Shown piece by piece: positions 1 through 5,889 of a stretch of DNA of 6,607 bases. Made by a program: the position numbers and the translations under genes. Below the pieces are notes generated by a model that did not search any database, was not told the DNA's origin, and was given only the letters and a program-made list of their open reading frames with translations. Origin of the DNA: a bacterium (lineage in GTDB: Bacteria; Oederibacteriota; PGYV01; DSBP01); contig DSBP01000099.1 in NCBI GenBank assembly GCA_011049465.1, positions 1 to 6,607 of the forward strand, read 5' to 3'. The first letter of the stretch is position 1; every line of letters starts with the position of its first letter.

Positions 1-16
1 CAAAAGTGTTTTCATA

Positions 17-1744
17 TTATTCGGAAAACGCCTTAAGTGTTTCAGCCGTATTCATAAGCACCCGGTCGCCTTCCTGATGCCCAAAAGTATCATTGAAATT
101 CTTGAAATTATCTATATCTGTGAGAAGCAGGGATACAAACGGTATCTCTCCCCTGTCTCTTTTTTCCATTTCCACGCGCAGTTTTTCCTGAAAAGTAAGG
201 TGATTTGTCAGCCCTGTAAGCCCGTCCTGCGTCGCCTGCCTGTGTATCTTGTCATACAGTTTAGCGTTTTCAAGAAGCATTGCCACGCGCGTCAATATCA
301 TTTCCAAAGTTTTAATCTCCAGCGCGCTGAAACCCGCGCCTTTTTGTTTGTCAAGCTTCGCTATACCGCAGGCAGTATGCCTGTCCCCCAGAACTCCGAC
401 ATAAAATTTTTCCACATCGTCTCTTTTCAGGTTTATTCTTATATTCTTTTCATTGGCATTGTCAATAACAGAACTGTTTCCCGTGTCAAAGACATAGCGC
501 AGTATCTCGTCGGATTTTATGTCAAACTTTGCTCCCCTGATATTCCCCGGATATCCTGAGCTTTCGGTTATCTCAAGCGTCTTTCCGCCGGAATGCAGCT
601 CCGCAATATAACCTCCGGTTATGTCAAAACTTCTGACTTCCTCAAAAAAAGTCTTTATAAGTTTTTCCCTGCCTTCAAGCAGATTCAGTTTCTCATATAT
701 TTCAAAGAGCCTGCTCACCCGCTGCTCGCGGACCGCGGTCTTTTGATTTATCTCAAAGAGCTCCATTATGCCCGCGGTCTCTCTTGACAGCGCCTCAAAA
801 TAACCTTTCATCTCTCCGTCGTCAAAAACACCCTCTTTGCCGAAGTCAGCGGCAATGGCTCCTATTATTTTATTAAGCACAACAGGCACCGTAACAGCGC
901 AGGCAGAGCCGGGATCCTTTTTATAATACGGAATCTGTATCCCCTTCGCGTCAAAATGAAAGCATCCCCCTTTTTCCACGCCCGCGCCTATTACCCCTTC
1001 ATTTATCTTAAAACTGTAATCATCTTTTATGTTTTCCTCGTTTGAAGACGCGGCCATCATAAGTTCAAAAACCTTTTCATCACCGTGTTTTTTCAGAAAA
1101 AAGAGAACTGACCCGGCGCCCGTAAATTTTCTGAACATTTCAAAACGGGCCTTTAAAAGTTTATAGGCGATAACATCAAAGTCTCCGCTCTCTTTTCCGG
1201 AATCAAGGCCTTCCGCTATTATCTTCCCGCGCAGCCCCGTGTTTTCCCTCCTTGTCAGATATAAAACCGCTCCCAATGCCGCAAGGCCCGCAAAAAGGGC
1301 GTAATCAGACGGAAGAAAAACTTCCCTGTACCTCAGAAAAGAGAGAAATATGCCGCCCAGCATAATAAGCGAATGCTTATAGAATCTGCGGCGCATCAGC
1401 ACAAATACGACAAAAAACGGGGCCCATTTAAGTTCGGAAAGCGCGCCTCCCGTGACGTTTGCCGCCGTAAGATATATTATGAAAACAAGATACGCTGTTT
1501 TGACCTGAAAGGATTTATCTGATTTGCGTGTTCTGCGCTCGGTATAATAGACATAAAAAAAGAAAGCTGCGTACATAGAAAGATAAAACCATACGGCGGA
1601 TTCCGCCTTGGGATAAAAACCCATAATATTGAGAAATAACGCCCCCAAAAACAGCACAAAAAGAACCCGCCGTTTTTTTCTGTTCAAACCGTTTTTTTCC
1701 GGCTTCTGCCTTAAAGCAAAACGCTTATGGTATTTTTTCGCCAT
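17..1744 (-). CDS. Membrane-bound GAF-GAF sensor with truncated GGDEF (diguanylate cyclase) domain
   Basis: Intact GGDEF domains make cyclic di-GMP from two GTP; this reading frame has only the first part of one. The 575-residue protein begins with a Lys/Arg-rich cytoplasmic tail (1-26) and then about six hydrophobic segments (near 27-43, 50-67, 83-100, 107-118, 122-138, 147-163). Two GAF-like sensory regions follow (about 190-330 and 345-495, the second weaker by eye). The GGDEF start is clear from 507: DGLTGLTNH, the metal-site LLLTDIDNFK (D543, D545), then NDTFGHQEGDRVL (N551 to L563). The frame stops at TAA (19-17) after LKAFSE, before the GGDEF signature and product-binding part, so it should be catalytically dead unless the stop is an error or read through. 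The ATG follows the STAS stop by 3 bases with no clear Shine-Dalgarno site, suggesting coupled translation. The signal sensed is unknown. The family call is firm; activity is doubtful. Confidence 0.85.
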   Translation of the reverse strand: MAKKYHKRFALRQKPEKNGLNRKKRRVLFVLFLGALFLNIMGFYPKAESAVWFYLSMYAAFFFYVYYTERRTRKSDKSFQVKTAYLVFIIYLTAANVTGGALSELKWAPFFVVFVLMRRRFYKHSLIMLGGIFLSFLRYREVFLPSDYALFAGLAALGAVLYLTRRENTGLRGKIIAEGLDSGKESGDFDVIAYKLLKARFEMFRKFTGAGSVLFFLKKHGDEKVFELMMAASSNEENIKDDYSFKINEGVIGAGVEKGGCFHFDAKGIQIPYYKKDPGSACAVTVPVVLNKIIGAIAADFGKEGVFDDGEMKGYFEALSRETAGIMELFEINQKTAVREQRVSRLFEIYEKLNLLEGREKLIKTFFEEVRSFDITGGYIAELHSGGKTLEITESSGYPGNIRGAKFDIKSDEILRYVFDTGNSSVIDNANEKNIRINLKRDDVEKFYVGVLGDRHTACGIAKLDKQKGAGFSALEIKTLEMILTRVAMLLENAKLYDKIHRQATQDGLTGLTNHLTFQEKLRVEMEKRDRGEIPFVSLLLTDIDNFKNFNDTFGHQEGDRVLMNTAETLKAFSE

Positions 1745-1747
1745 TTT

Positions 1748-2092
1748 TTATTTGAACTTTTTTATCGCTTCATCCACGCTTTTAAAGTATTCCAGTATAT
1801 TGGTGAAATCAAGGAGTTCGAAAATCTCAATAACTTCCTGTTTCATATCCACAAGCTTTAAGTCACCCTTGTTTTTTCTTATGTTTTTTATTTCACTTAT
1901 AAAAATGCCCCATCCCGCGGAGCTTATATAATCAACCTCGCCCAGGTCTATTATTATCTTATAAATGTCTTTTTGTATAAGCTCCCCCATTGTCTTTTCA
2001 AGAAGAGAAGATGTCGTCGTGTCTATGTAGCCGGAGCATTTCACTATTGTAACGCCCCCTTTTGTTGATGTTGATATATTTAACCCTTCCAT
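1748..2092 (-). CDS. STAS-domain protein, anti-sigma-factor-antagonist type
   Basis: This small cytoplasmic protein of 114 residues consists of one STAS domain, as in SpoIIAA and RsbV. In those relatives an anti-sigma kinase phosphorylates a conserved serine and a PP2C-type phosphatase reverses this, so that partners switch. Visible family marks are the opening beta strands (GGVTIVKCSGYID, 12-24), the strand YKIIIDLGEVDYI (44-56) and the phosphorylation loop ISSAGWG (56-62), where S57/S58 is the likely acceptor, with S58 favoured by alignment to SpoIIAA. A closing helix and strand with LKLVDM and IFELLDF follow. The start is supported by a near-perfect GGAGGTG five bases upstream of the ATG. 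The gene follows the NUDIX gene by 23 bases and precedes the GAF-GGDEF gene by 3. No kinase or phosphatase partner lies in the window. Its target is therefore unknown; a link to the neighbouring sensor protein is inference from spacing only. Confidence 0.9.
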   Translation of the reverse strand: MEGLNISTSTKGGVTIVKCSGYIDTTTSSLLEKTMGELIQKDIYKIIIDLGEVDYISSAGWGIFISEIKNIRKNKGDLKLVDMKQEVIEIFELLDFTNILEYFKSVDEAIKKFK

Positions 2093-2097
2093 AAAAA

Positions 2098-2104
2098 CAC
2101 CTCC
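2098..2104 (-). promoter_or_regulatory. Strong ribosome binding site of the STAS gene
   Basis: On the minus strand the sequence reads GGAGGTG, five bases before the ATG at 2092. It is the best Shine-Dalgarno match in the window, suggesting the STAS protein is made independently and well, while the downstream sensor gene has no clear site of its own. Confidence 0.8.
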
Positions 2105-2115
2105 ATAATATGAAT

Positions 2116-2568
2116 TTATTTAAATTTCGCAAAAACATAGCCGAGGTTCTCTTTGAACCCCCTTTTCCACTGGTTAAGTATAACATTTTTCAAGTCAGGA
2201 TAAAAGATTATTTTGCGGAATTTTTCCATATTTACATACTCCGCGTCCTTTAAAACCGCCTCCGAATTCACCCTGATGTTTTCTTTCTTAAAGGATTCGA
2301 CTCTGAAATATACATTCAGTATATGCCTGGTTTTTCCCGGGTATATTGTATCGTGCATAAGCACCTGATTGTATATTTTTTTCAGTTTTATGCTTACTTC
2401 TTCCTGAAACTCCCTTTTCAGAGCATCCTGAACCGTTTCCCCAAAATCAACTCCCCCTCCCGGAAGCAGCCAGTACGATTTCCCGTTTTTCACGTGGTTA
2501 ACCAGAAGAAGCTCGTTGTTTTCATTCAAACAAAAACCCGCAGCCCTTATTCGTATGTTTTTTTCCAT
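2116..2568 (-). CDS. NUDIX hydrolase
   Basis: NUDIX enzymes cut nucleoside diphosphates linked to another group, often clearing damaged or surplus nucleotides; the substrate here cannot be read from sequence. The protein is 150 residues from the ATG at 2568. Its Nudix box runs from G38 to I60: G-x5-E, seven residues, then REFQEEVSI. The metal-binding glutamates (E53, E56, E57) are all present. The usual glycine near the end of the box (EExG) is serine (S59). The preceding WLLPGGG is the typical strand entering the box. The frame remains open upstream to a TTG at 2622 inside ruvB, but family alignment and an AAGGG eight bases upstream favour the ATG (MEKNIRIRAAGF). It lies 10 bases after the ruvB stop, so it is probably cotranscribed with the ruv genes. 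A MutT-like role in nucleotide sanitation would fit that context but is not shown. Confidence 0.9.
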   Translation of the reverse strand: MEKNIRIRAAGFCLNENNELLLVNHVKNGKSYWLLPGGGVDFGETVQDALKREFQEEVSIKLKKIYNQVLMHDTIYPGKTRHILNVYFRVESFKKENIRVNSEAVLKDAEYVNMEKFRKIIFYPDLKNVILNQWKRGFKENLGYVFAKFK

Positions 2569-2578
2569 CCCGAAACCC

Positions 2579-3625
2579 TTAAAACAGACCGTCCTGAGCG
2601 GGAATATCCCGTTCAAAACCAAAATGTCTGTAAGCTTTTTCCGTTGCTTTCCTTCCGGAAGGCGTCCTGCTTATAAATCCAATCTGTATAAGAAAAGGTT
2701 CGTAAACATCCTCTATGGTTCCCGGCTCTTCGGATACCGACGCGGCAATGGTATCAATGCCCACAGGCCCGCCTCCGAAATTTTCTATTATTGTGGTTAT
2801 TATTTTTCTGTCCATATTATCAAGCCCCATCGCGTCTATTTCAAGCATCTCAAGGGCCCTCGCCGCTGTCTCCGCATTTATCCTGTTGTCTGCCTTTACC
2901 TGGGCAAAATCCCGCACCCTTTTAAGTATCCTGTTCGCTACCCTCGGAGTCCCGCGCGAGCGCCTTGCAATCTCCAGAACCCCTTCTTTGTCCGCTTCAA
3001 TGCCCAGTATCCGAGCCGAGCGCTCAATTATAACGCGCAGAGAGTCTGCATCATAGAAATCCACTCTGTAGACAGCGCCGAAACGGTCCCGAAGCGGAGC
3101 CGTAAGCAGACCCGCGCGTGTTGTCGCGCCTATAAGCGTGAATTTGGGAAGGTCTATTCTGAAGGTCTTTGCGGTCGGTCCCTTGCCAAGAACAATATCA
3201 AGCACTCCGTCCTCAAGCGCGGGATACATAATTTCCTCCACAGAACGATTGAGCCTGTGTATTTCATCAATAAAAAGAATATCGTTTTCCTCAAGGTTTG
3301 TTATTATCGCCGCAAGGTCTCCCGCCCTTTCAATCACCGGTCCGGCTGTTACCCGTATATTCACCCCCATTTCATTCGCGATTATATGAGAGAGCGTTGT
3401 CTTGCCCAGTCCCGGCGGCCCGCAAAAAAGTATATGCTCAGGGGCCTCGCCCCTGAGTTTCGCGGCATCTATCAGAATCTTTAATTTTTCTTTCACGCTT
3501 TCCTGCCCTATGTAATCAGAGAGAAATTCCGGGCGCAGGTCTTTTTCAAAACCCGTATCGCTAATCTCTCTACCGCCGTCTATGATTCTTTTTTTATTCT
3601 TTTCGTCCATTGTCCATCCGTTCAT
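2579..3625 (-). CDS. ruvB: Holliday junction branch migration ATPase RuvB
   Basis: RuvB is the AAA+ motor that forms hexameric rings on DNA and, with RuvA, drives branch migration of Holliday junctions in recombination repair. The protein is 348 residues, normal for the family. Walker A is GPPGLGKTT (69-77, K75), Walker B is LFIDEIH (D120, E121), sensor 1 lies in GATTR (166-170), the arginine finger in APLRDRFG (probably R179) and sensor 2 in RGTPRVANR (R228). The C-terminal winged helix ends with the signature PSGRKATEKAYRHFG (322-336). All key residues are intact. The ATG at 3625 overlaps the ruvA stop as ATGA, with no Shine-Dalgarno site, so coupled re-initiation is likely. A second ATG at 3610 (MDEKNKK), with a weak GGATGG upstream, would shorten the protein by five residues and cannot be excluded. 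It is followed by the NUDIX gene after 10 bases. Confidence 0.98.
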   Translation of the reverse strand: MNGWTMDEKNKKRIIDGGREISDTGFEKDLRPEFLSDYIGQESVKEKLKILIDAAKLRGEAPEHILFCGPPGLGKTTLSHIIANEMGVNIRVTAGPVIERAGDLAAIITNLEENDILFIDEIHRLNRSVEEIMYPALEDGVLDIVLGKGPTAKTFRIDLPKFTLIGATTRAGLLTAPLRDRFGAVYRVDFYDADSLRVIIERSARILGIEADKEGVLEIARRSRGTPRVANRILKRVRDFAQVKADNRINAETAARALEMLEIDAMGLDNMDRKIITTIIENFGGGPVGIDTIAASVSEEPGTIEDVYEPFLIQIGFISRTPSGRKATEKAYRHFGFERDIPAQDGLF

Positions 3626-4209
3626 TGCGGCGCAAGATGTTTAAGCGCCTGTTTTATCATCTCTTTTTCGTCAAGGTCCGCGCCTTTTTCTTTTATTGCG
3701 GCTTTCAACGCGTCTCTTGCCGCGGAATATGTGAATCCGAGTTTTTCGAGCGCCTGTATATAATCGCTGCCTGATAATATGCTTTCATCTTCGCCCGCTG
3801 CCGCGAAGTCCTTGAATTTATCCTTCAGCTCCACCACTATACGCTCCGCCTTTTTTTTGCCGAGACCCGGTATTTTTACAAGCAGGTCCGATTCGCCGGA
3901 AGCTATCGCGGCTTTCAGGCGTTCTGCCGTAATATTACTCAATATGTTTATCGCTGCCTTTGGCCCGATACCGTTCACTCCCAGAAGCACAAGAAATATT
4001 TCTTTTTCTTCCCTGCGCGCAAAACCGTAAAGCTCCATAGACGTCTCTTTCACCGAAAGGTAGGTAAACACCCTTATATCCCCCTGTCTGCCCTTAAACT
4101 CCTCATAAGAAGCGCCGGAAATATGAATCCCGTATCCCGTTCCGTTTACGTTTATCAGAAGATAATTTTCCGTTACCTCTTCCGGTTTTCCGTCAAGAAA
4201 GTCTATCAT
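3622..4209 (-). CDS. ruvA: Holliday junction recognition protein RuvA
   Basis: RuvA tetramers bind four-way DNA junctions, hold them in an open square form and load the RuvB motors. The protein is 195 residues from the ATG at 4209. The N-terminal OB-fold (1-63) ends in the family motif LYGF (60-63). Two helix-hairpin-helix DNA-binding motifs follow: LLGVNGIGPKAA (75-86) and VKIPGLGKKKAERIV (111-125). A flexible acidic linker (about 135-147) leads to the RuvB-binding domain III (149-195, ALEKLGF and SAARDAL). In the acidic pin, E55 is kept but the position matching E. coli D56 is Thr. The start at 4209 is chosen because MIDFLDG matches the usual RuvA N-terminus and GGAGG lies four bases upstream; an ATG at 4230 would add seven residues inside ruvC. 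It overlaps the ruvC stop as ATGA and its own TGA overlaps the ruvB ATG. Confidence 0.98.
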   Translation of the reverse strand: MIDFLDGKPEEVTENYLLINVNGTGYGIHISGASYEEFKGRQGDIRVFTYLSVKETSMELYGFARREEKEIFLVLLGVNGIGPKAAINILSNITAERLKAAIASGESDLLVKIPGLGKKKAERIVVELKDKFKDFAAAGEDESILSGSDYIQALEKLGFTYSAARDALKAAIKEKGADLDEKEMIKQALKHLAPQ

Positions 4210-4754
4210 TCTGCCTCCGCATCCCTGCATATTTTTCTTATGTTTTTGCCGCTTCCTTTTCCCGCGTCCCTCGCAAGCTGTTCAAACCGCGAAGCACCCG
4301 CGTGGCACACAGCTATGGCCAGTGCATCGGCAACATCGTCGGGTTTGGGTATCTCGGGCAGCTTGAGCATCATCCGCACCATCTCCTGCACCTGTTTTTT
4401 TTCCGCGCGCCCGTCGCCTGTCAGGGCCTTTTTTATCTGAAGCGGCATATATTCAACCGCCCTGATCCCGGCTCTTGCCGCGGAAAGTATAATAACACCG
4501 CGGGCCTCGCCGACGCTCATTGCGGTTGTTACGTTCCTGTTAAAAAAAAGCCTTTCTATGGCCAGAACATCCGGCCCGTGTCTTTTTATTAAACCCGTCA
4601 CTTCCGCAAAAATATGCTCAAGCCTCTCTGCCGGCTCCAAGTCTTTTTTCGTTTCAATAAGACCGTAATCAACAACAATAAACTCCCCCCCTTTTTTCTC
4701 AACAACCCCAAAACCCGTCCGCGCTGTTCCCGGGTCTATCCCGATAATCCTCAT
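4206..4754 (-). CDS. ruvC: Holliday junction endonuclease RuvC
   Basis: RuvC is the dimeric, metal-dependent nuclease that cuts Holliday junctions symmetrically after RuvAB has moved them. The protein is 182 residues. The four acidic catalytic residues of the RNase H-like fold are present: D7 in IIGIDPG, E67 in LAIERLFF, and D140 and D143 in PDDVADALAIAV. The aromatic F70 after E67 matches the junction-contacting Phe of E. coli, and the basic region around AEKKQVQ (117-123) is conserved. A Lys/Arg-rich tail of about 30 residues follows the last catalytic site. The start is the ATG at 4754; the preceding in-frame codon at 4757 is TTG, and D7 numbering agrees with the family. It begins 7 bases after the alr stop, whose TGA lies within the likely Shine-Dalgarno GGTGAT. 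The more usual upstream neighbour yebC is absent; alr takes that place. Confidence 0.98.
   Translation of the reverse strand: MRIIGIDPGTARTGFGVVEKKGGEFIVVDYGLIETKKDLEPAERLEHIFAEVTGLIKRHGPDVLAIERLFFNRNVTTAMSVGEARGVIILSAARAGIRAVEYMPLQIKKALTGDGRAEKKQVQEMVRMMLKLPEIPKPDDVADALAIAVCHAGASRFEQLARDAGKGSGKNIRKICRDAEAE
4214..4218 (-). promoter_or_regulatory. Ribosome binding site that fixes the ruvA start
   Basis: The minus strand reads GCGGAGGCAGAATGA. GGAGG sits four bases before the ATG at 4209, inside the 3' end of ruvC, and supports this start over the upstream in-frame ATG at 4230. The ATGA overlap with the ruvC stop adds translational coupling. Confidence 0.75.
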
Positions 4755-4760
4755 CAAACC

Positions 4761-4766
4761 ATCACC
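4761..4766 (-). promoter_or_regulatory. Probable ribosome binding site of ruvC overlapping the alr stop
   Basis: The minus strand reads CCGGTGATGGTTTGATG. GGTGAT can pair with the ATCACC portion of the 16S rRNA 3' end, six bases before the ATG. It contains the alr TGA stop, so ribosomes finishing alr would cover the site, suggesting coupling. It is weaker than the ruvA and STAS sites. Confidence 0.45.
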
Positions 4767-5889
4767 GGTAAACTCTTTCCACTCTGTCCGTTATACCCGT
4801 AAGTATTTCATACGGTATGGTTCCGGCCTCTTTTGCCGCGTCTTCAACCGGAAGAATATATTTTCCGCTTTTTCCGAACACAAGCGCGCTGTCTCCCGGT
4901 TTTGTCCCTTTTGGCGCGCGGACCGCTGTCATATCCATACATACAGCGCCCAGCACCGGCGCTTTTTTGCCTTTTATCATCACATAGCCTTTTTCGCTCA
5001 GCGAGCGAAAAAAACCGTCCCCGTATCCTACCGCGATTATTGCGGCGGTTTCGGATTTTTTTGCCGTGTATTTCCCGCCATAACTTACTCTATCTCCTTT
5101 GTTTATCTTTTTAACCTGAAGCACAGGCGCGCTCAGCGACATCACGGGCCTGAGTTTTATTCCTTTTGGAAAGTTTTTCACGGGAAGACATCCGTAAAGC
5201 ATTATACCGGGCCTTACCGCGTCAAAACGGGCCGCTTTATACCTCACCGCAGCCGCCGAATTTGCCGCGTGGTACATAACTTTTTTTCCAAAGACTTTTT
5301 TCAGCCCTTCAAACATTTTCGCCTGCTTCAGCGTCCGCGAATCATTTTCCCTGTCAGCATCGGCAAAATGAGTATAGACACCCTCAAGTTCAAGAAAAAC
5401 ATTGTCCTCAATTATGTTTTTCGCGGTATCCGCGTATTCCAAAGGCAAACCAAGCCTGTTCATTCCTGTATTGAATTTCAGATGTACAGAGATTTTTTTT
5501 CCTTTTTGCAGGCAGAAATCCGAAATTTCCCTGAGCTTTTCCGCGGAATAAACAGAAAGCACAAGATTATATTTCACGGCATCTTTTAATTCGTTTTTTT
5601 CGGCTCCGTTAAGAATAAGTATTCCGCTTTTTATTCCCCCTTTTCTGAGCTGCTCCCCCTCGCTCATTCTTGCGGCAGCAAGCATTTTCACACCGCATTT
5701 TTCTTCCAAAAACCGGGAAACCTCCAAAATACCGTGCCCGTAAGCATTCGCCTTTACCACGGGTATTATCTCTTTTCCCGTTTTCCTTTTCATAACCCCA
5801 AAATTGTATTTAAGGGCATGCAGGTCTATCTTCGCGGCCACAGAACCGGTTTTTTCAGAACGCTCCCGCGACACTTTGCCCTCCCTCAT
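4762..5889 (-). CDS. alr: Alanine racemase
   Basis: Alr is a PLP enzyme that interconverts L- and D-alanine, supplying D-Ala for peptidoglycan in the cytoplasm. The protein is 375 residues from the ATG at 5889, normal length. The PLP lysine is K46 in PVVKANAYGHG, and the opposing catalytic tyrosine is Y270 in GDRVSYGGKYTA. NTGMNRLGL (140-148), HAANSAA, RPGIMLYG and VGYGDGF are further family motifs. Fold order is the usual alpha/beta barrel followed by a beta domain (VLGAVCMDM). The start is not certain. The ATG has AGGAG four bases upstream, but an in-frame GTG at 5874 has AGGGAGGG just upstream and gives 370 residues. A TTG at 5922 gives 386 and seems least likely. Either favoured start overlaps the 3' end of dnaB (stop at 5855), a neighbour pairing also seen in E. 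coli. Confidence 0.97.
   Translation of the reverse strand: MREGKVSRERSEKTGSVAAKIDLHALKYNFGVMKRKTGKEIIPVVKANAYGHGILEVSRFLEEKCGVKMLAAARMSEGEQLRKGGIKSGILILNGAEKNELKDAVKYNLVLSVYSAEKLREISDFCLQKGKKISVHLKFNTGMNRLGLPLEYADTAKNIIEDNVFLELEGVYTHFADADRENDSRTLKQAKMFEGLKKVFGKKVMYHAANSAAAVRYKAARFDAVRPGIMLYGCLPVKNFPKGIKLRPVMSLSAPVLQVKKINKGDRVSYGGKYTAKKSETAAIIAVGYGDGFFRSLSEKGYVMIKGKKAPVLGAVCMDMTAVRAPKGTKPGDSALVFGKSGKYILPVEDAAKEAGTIPYEILTGITDRVERVYR
4990..5012. repeat. Perfect 10-bp inverted repeat inside alr
   Basis: TTTTTCGCTC (4990-4999) and GAGCGAAAAA (5003-5012) are exact reverse complements around a 3-base loop. The repeat lies within the alr frame, encoding part of FFRSLSEKGY. It could fold in mRNA. 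The T run precedes the GC core and the A run follows it on both strands, so it does not look like an intrinsic terminator. Confidence 0.5.

Noticed and set aside
17..19. UAA reassigned as a sense codon in this organism
   Set aside because: Three other genes here (ruvB, NUDIX, STAS) end properly at TAA at family-normal lengths, so general reassignment is not supported.
2093..2135. Promoter-like TTGCGA, 16 bases, TATTAT on the minus strand upstream of the STAS gene
   Set aside because: Transcription would start in or past the GGAGGTG site, removing the ribosome binding site; the -35 match is only 4 of 6. The AT-rich gap makes such matches likely by chance.
2569..2622. Upstream extension of the NUDIX gene into ruvB
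   Set aside because: The upstream start is TTG without a clear ribosome site, the added residues are outside the family alignment, and the ATG at 2568 fits better.
2651..2662. 12-base palindrome CCTTCCGGAAGG
   Set aside because: It falls in the codons for the conserved PSGRK segment of RuvB, and a palindrome of this size is explained by coding.
2516..3484. Long open frame of 322 codons on the plus strand
   Set aside because: It lies opposite ruvB, which has all its family motifs. The translation is Arg/Tyr/Pro-rich without a recognisable domain, as expected of an antisense shadow.
4210..4230. ATG at 4230 as the ruvA start
   Set aside because: It would add seven residues not typical of RuvA; the ATG at 4209 has GGAGG at good spacing and the usual family N-terminus.
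4990..5012. Intrinsic terminator in alr
   Set aside because: The hairpin has T residues before the stem core and A residues after it on both strands, with no U tract following, and it lies in the middle of an intact gene.
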